Below, piece after piece: positions 51,901-57,900 of a DNA stretch of 64,000 nt. A program made the translations under genes and the position numbers. Location of the stretch: the NCBI RefSeq assembly GCF_052857255.1, contig NC_135507.1, positions 74,462,020 to 74,526,019 of the forward strand. The letters run 5' to 3'. The notes under the pieces were generated by a model. The model was not told where the DNA came from. It did no database searches and worked only from the letters and a program-made list of their open reading frames with translations. Each line of letters starts with the position of its first letter. Position 1 is the first letter of the stretch. This DNA comes from Amblyomma americanum (lineage: Eukaryota; Arthropoda; Arachnida; Ixodida; Ixodidae).

Positions 51901-54900
51901 ATAGCTCTGGTTAAACCTGGAGTGACGCGACAACTACAGCTGGCCGAGAGGAACTCACTCAGTCGAATTGCAAAGTCAGTCTCTCGCTGCTTTTTTCACT
52001 GGGCGTTCCTTCTTCATCTTCGTCCCACTTGACACGGTGCATGCGCACAACAGCACGGCACGCAACAGCTGCTCCGCACCACGTGACCCACAATAACCCG
52101 CGCGACCAACCACGTGACCAACGGCGGCCACGGTGCCGCCACACTGAAAGTTCGAAATGCTAGCGTAATGTAGCTATCGCTACAAAAGAAAAAAGAGCCT
52201 ATTTCCTAGCAAAGAAAGCAATGTTAGGTCCGAAATGCTAACCCAATACCTAATGCGGCCAACGGCAGAGCCAAAATTGTGCCTTTAGCATGCAAGGCTT
52301 TGATGACCTAGCGAACAAAGTTGGACAGTTGTTTGACAAACAAGTGAGTTGAGTCATTCACTGAAGATTCGAAGGCTTGTTGCCATGGGAGGACGAAAAG
52401 GAAAAAGGTAGAATCTTCAGTGTTGTCCGCTTGAGCAGAGAATTGTGGTCATGACAAACATTTTATCAGTGAAAACCTTATAGCACTATGTACTAAGCAA
52501 GGACAAGTCCACCCAATTACTGTTCTCAATAAAAAATTAATTCACTAGCTCTTTCCGGGCACGTTAACGCTCGACTATATATATAGCAGCGAAAGATGCA
52601 TTGATTGTCGAGAAAATTTGACTGAAAAACCTTCCTGCCAGTCGATCCAAGCTCATGACGTCCTTGCCAAAAACGATGAGCTGCCGCTTTGAAGTTAATT
52701 TGGCGGTAGCCTCAGGGATCCCCGTCAAAAAATCGGTGTCAACGTACACGTTTCACTTGTGAAAATGGGCTGCTAAAGGTGACAGGCGTATTTTTTTTGC
52801 TATTTTATAGCTTATAAAAGCTGTTTTAGGTGAGAGTGGTGCCTCTGTGATTAGAATGCGGTAACCTACCGATACAGGCCAACTTCTATTTGTCGTCATT
52901 ATCCCTTTCAAGAAGTGGCAAAACAGAATTTTGAGTTTGTTGGCTATTCAATTTCATAATGCACAGAAGCCTGGAAGGCCAGAACGGGAGGCACCCTATG
53001 CTTCACCACTGCAGAAAGCAGGAAGGGAGAGGAGGAGAGTGTGCCTGTGTGTTTTGGATTTAATTCATGGGAGCAAGCTAGCAAACCTCTGATGGCTGTG
53101 GTGGTGCTGTGTGGTGAACCACATGATGGCTGAAACTGTACACATGTGGCTGCGCAAACATGCCAAAATGCACTAGTCTGTATCTGAGAACGAAAGCATG
53201 CTGAATGCAATTTTCACAAGTCTGGCTGTGTCTGACCCAACTCTGAAAACTAATTAGACACATCTCACTCATCGTATGTTAACCACGGGTACACAGTTGT
53301 TGCATAAATTATCTCATTGCATTAACACTGATACCTTGAATATACTTTATAGAGCTTATCTTGTACTAGTTAAAGCCCTCGGTCAACCTCCCCCCTCTAT
53401 GGTACTTCTCACACAGCTTTCCAGCTTCCGGTCTCGAATGGAAGCGCTGTCATTTTGTACTCTTGGGGTGAATTCGTCTGCGGCAGCGCTGCACAGCTGC
53501 AGTTTTCATCTATCGTCTACCGAGTTGGTTAGATGCCTAGAGGCCGAGAAACAACGCAGCAGCGTGATGGTACAAGGTCTGCACAAACGTTGGAGGATGC
53601 TGCACTGAGGTGACAGAGGTACACCAAGGCATGGATATGAGCGGATAGAAAATGGATGATGACTACTAGTGGAAGGCAGAGATCGGAGCCACAAAACCCA
53701 TACGTGGATGCGGAAAAAGGCAGTGATGCTCTTCAAAGATTGGTGGCACTTAAAGACAGCGTCAGCCACCATAGAAGGGCTTTAACAGCAGCATCCTGCC
53801 ATTTATGAAACATAAATGGGTAAGCGTCTCATGCAGTAAAACAGTAATGCAGCCCCTACTTGTAGGTCTACAAAGCTATGCTATATGGATCCTGTAGCAA
53901 ACAAAGCCTTGTCCTTCCATTCTTTAAATGATCAAGTCACATTTTCATGCAAAACAAGCTAGTCATCCAGGTGACTCATTTTCCAGGATTAGTGCTACCC
54001 GTCTATGAAAACTAAAGGTACAGGCATAACTGTAACAAAGATGTAACCAGTTTACTAAAGCTCCAGCACCTCAATTACAAGTTCTAAAGTTTATATGCAC
54101 ATTGCAGAGTTAGTCTCTTATGCAAAATTCTTGAAAGTGCATACTCAACCATTTGCATTTCGGTGACAAGCTTAAACTTTAATTATAGAGTCATTACACC
54201 TTTCAATTACATGAAATCCTAAAGAAATACAGCCCGCTCCCAGTAACCACCACTGCTTTTCATAAGAAGTTACGAGGCCACGCTTCACATCAGTAAAAGA
54301 ATGGATTTGTAGGATTAAAAACCTGCAACTGCAGGGCAACTTGGCCATGATATGCACACCCGAATTTGGCAGTAGGTAAAAATTTTTCAACAAACTGCTT
54401 TTGGCTACCAAGAAAAAAGTATGCATGTGGTACTGGCAAAATTAATTCCAGTGCTATGCAATGCTATCTTAACGGCACTAAGCCGCAATCTTGGGTATCA
54501 GTGTCACTGGCAAGTCTCCGTAGTCGTCTTCTAACATTCCTGCCAAACATTTCATTACCATCACTCTTAAATCAGATGTTGAATCATATTGCTTTTTTAA
54601 AGCCTGCAGATAAATGCCACGTAAAATTCACACTATTCAAGCTGACAACAGCATTGCTCAGTTTTCTGTTTTGCTAAAACTCACTCTGCTATGTTGTTAC
54701 ACTGCTCTTTTTAGCTCGGTTCTCAATACCTCATTTACGGAACATACTCAGCATGTGCATGGACAACAAAATAAGTGTTTTGTTGGGTTTCATGGCACAT
54801 AAGCATCTAAGGCTACCATGCACCAAACAAAGCGTTACAAAAATCCAACTCTTATGGTAATGGTCTAATGGTTCTAAAATCGTTAGTTTGTAACATTTCC

Positions 54901-57900
54901 TTTTCTTTCTGACAAGCCTATGACTACGTTCTCTTGTGAGAGCAAGTTAGGGTGGAAATGATCTGAAAGTAGCGTGGTTGCTTTAAAACACTACGAAGCA
55001 CTTTTTTCTCAGTTTCTTGAGTTTTCTGCTAGCTAATTTTTATGGCACAAGGGCATCTGCGTCCAAAGAGCGCCATGGCACAAGGTATTTCATTTGCTCA
55101 AGGTGGAGTCAAAGACCCATTTCCCAAACTTTTCACCCTTATTAAGCCAAGCAGCAGGCGGGGGAAAGCTTGTACCCACTGCATCACTGGTGGGTACCCG
55201 GTGGCACTGGAGATCAAACCCTGCACCTCCCGCATGCGAGGCAGATGCTCAAGCACAAGGCCACCGCTGCGGTATTTCTTGAGTTTTCTTTACAAAAATA
55301 TGCGTTTACAAATTACACACTTTTCACAAGCATTAATATGTACACAGGTGGCCACGTGTTAAACTACATTTGAACAGCGACGCCTATGCCAGAAAGGTTC
55401 CTATTGATTATGGCTGCCCAAAATTTAGGAAAATTAACTTGTCCATTCACCCTGGCGTTGCTCCTTACAAGACATTGCTACACAGCAAAGCAGAAATGCT
55501 TTGCACACAGGAATGAGTCAGAGTGATGCGAAGATATACAAAATTCACCCAAACAAGTTTACATATGCAGCAAAGTCTCCTATTGAACCAAAAATAGCAA
55601 GCACACTCGGATGCCCAGAGATAAACTAACCTTGCACCGCTTTATTTCTGGCTATTTGTTCAGCCATGATTCTTCCCAGACCTCACGCCGCTTCCTGCCA
55701 CTCACCCCTGCATGCTGGCTATCAAAGGGTCCCCTTATGCCAGGTGCTCAAATGACGCAGTGCGTTGCTATCAGAGCGGGAGTTGCAGCGAGGCCCCATT
55801 GTTTGATCTACAGCAAAACAAAGCTTGAAAGTCTGTTTGTTGGGACTCCAGTTCTCTACACAGCGTGCCACTATGCAATATCGTCCTCCAATACAAAGGC
55901 AGCAGGCTTGAATTAACTGAGAGTTGCCTGTTGAAGGCAGATGCACTACCAGACACTTCCGTGCAGCGACTCCGCAGCCAGCATGTTGGGCAGAACTCCA
56001 CACAAACACTTCTGCCTTCAAACTTTATTAGAACATGAACATTATGGCAAGAAATATTTATATAATATTTATATCCACCAAGCTACCGTCTTGAGGGAAA
56101 TGTTAAACCAAGACACATGCCAGAGTCCAGCAAGTGGGGAAAAAAAACAAAACAATAGGTCTGTTTGTGCCCTTACACTTCTCATTTTTGATCATATGCG
56201 GAGATTTCCCAAACTATGTACACACACAAGGATTAAAAAAAATGAAACACAAGGGCGACTCTACCGCAATGACCTTTCACATTCCACAGCACACGTGGGG
56301 GTTACACACGCTTCCTTTGGTCAGAAAGGGTGCGCGCTTTATCAAGATGTCCAACTTCTCAAATTAGACACTTTATTTAAAAAGAAAGATAAGATGGTCG
56401 CAGACCTAAGATGACTCACTCAGTTGTGTGCCACACACACTGCAAAGACAATGCTATTTTCCCTGCCCCAAAAATATCAAGCGCGGCCCTATGCTTAAGG
56501 CAAGACAGTACACTCAAGCAAACTCGTGCTGCTAATGGTGGTAAGTACAATTTGGCGGACACTAAAAAAAAGAAGCATGAAACCAGCCCTTGATCCTACT
56601 ACCCATGATAAGGCAATGGCCCTGAGCAGTGCTGGCCCAGCCACTGATATGGAACAATGTAGTGGCAGCTTGCCAGATAAGCGGTGAAATCAAGAGATCG
56701 CCCAGTTCAAAATGGATAAATATGCCAAAACAATATCCAACAGGTCACTTTTCAGAGATGTTAGGCAAAGCAAGTACAAAGACACCCCTGTTTAACAACA
56801 ATTTGAAAAACAAAAGCAGCAAAGGCAGCAGACAAGTGATCAGCACATCTCAACGAGAAGCTTGCCACAACAGAAATTCATAGTTTATCACCCAAATGCT
56901 GCCCACTTATGTTTATTCAAGACAAAGACGAGAAGCTTTAGGCTACAGCAACGAAAATCTAGCCATTTGCAGAAAGGGTCCAATGTCTCCTGCCCAGACA
57001 TATCAGCACAGGAAATGGCCCACCAAGTAGTACGGAAAACGTGAGGCAGCAGCAACTAGGGCCTAGCCTTAAGAAAAGTTTATCACCAAAGCCAACATAG
57101 TTGTCAATATCTGTGTACTCAAGACAAAGGCTAAAAGCACCAGCCTTAGATTGTGAAAGGATCATCTAGCGGAGAAGATGAGGACGGGTATACTGCAGTG
57201 ACATACGAATAAACTTTCGTGCTTCAATAATTTACCTGGTCTGTCTTCACAATGAATGCTTTGTGTAAGACTAGTCATGCTTACTTCAGCGAAATGCACC
57301 ACCCACGCAACATTTTTTTCCTTTCTTTAATCCTTTACAAACGTGCCCTCCACAAACTTTCAGGCATCAACAGCAACCCGGTGTGTGACGTGTCCCTTTC
57401 ACGGAGGTTCAGAGAAATCTGAAGACATTTCAAAGCAAAAATAGTTGTCGAGCACACAACTTTTCTGTACAAGGGTCAAACAGTGCACAGCCAAACCTAA
57501 AGCTAGCTTCAACTATGCATGCATTCAAGAAAACCAGTGGATACACAGCCCAGCATGCGAGTCGAACCCTCACTTCACCGGGCACAACACACAGCTAGGC
57601 TGACATGGTGCAGAGAGTGCAAGCGAACTCTCAAACAATGTGCTGCATTTATAAAGTAACAGTGGCATGAACAAGTAATTACACATTCGTAGCAAGTTCC
57701 GTCCTTGTCGTGCACAGCCAAGGAAATTGGCGCGAGCGAAACCAGACGCGACTCCGACTCATCACCACAGTGTGGTAGTGCTACGCGTGACGAGGGTGGC
57801 CATTTCTTAGCTTTTTCCCCTCCTTCCCCGACGCAAGCCGCTCAGACGTCGGCGAAAGACATTTTTTTCACATGTTCCCACTCACTCTCCAACAAAAATA

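Noticed and set aside
53276..53608. 110-codon plus-strand frame
   Set aside because: No family resemblance, no splice or promoter context and a composition typical of chance frames.
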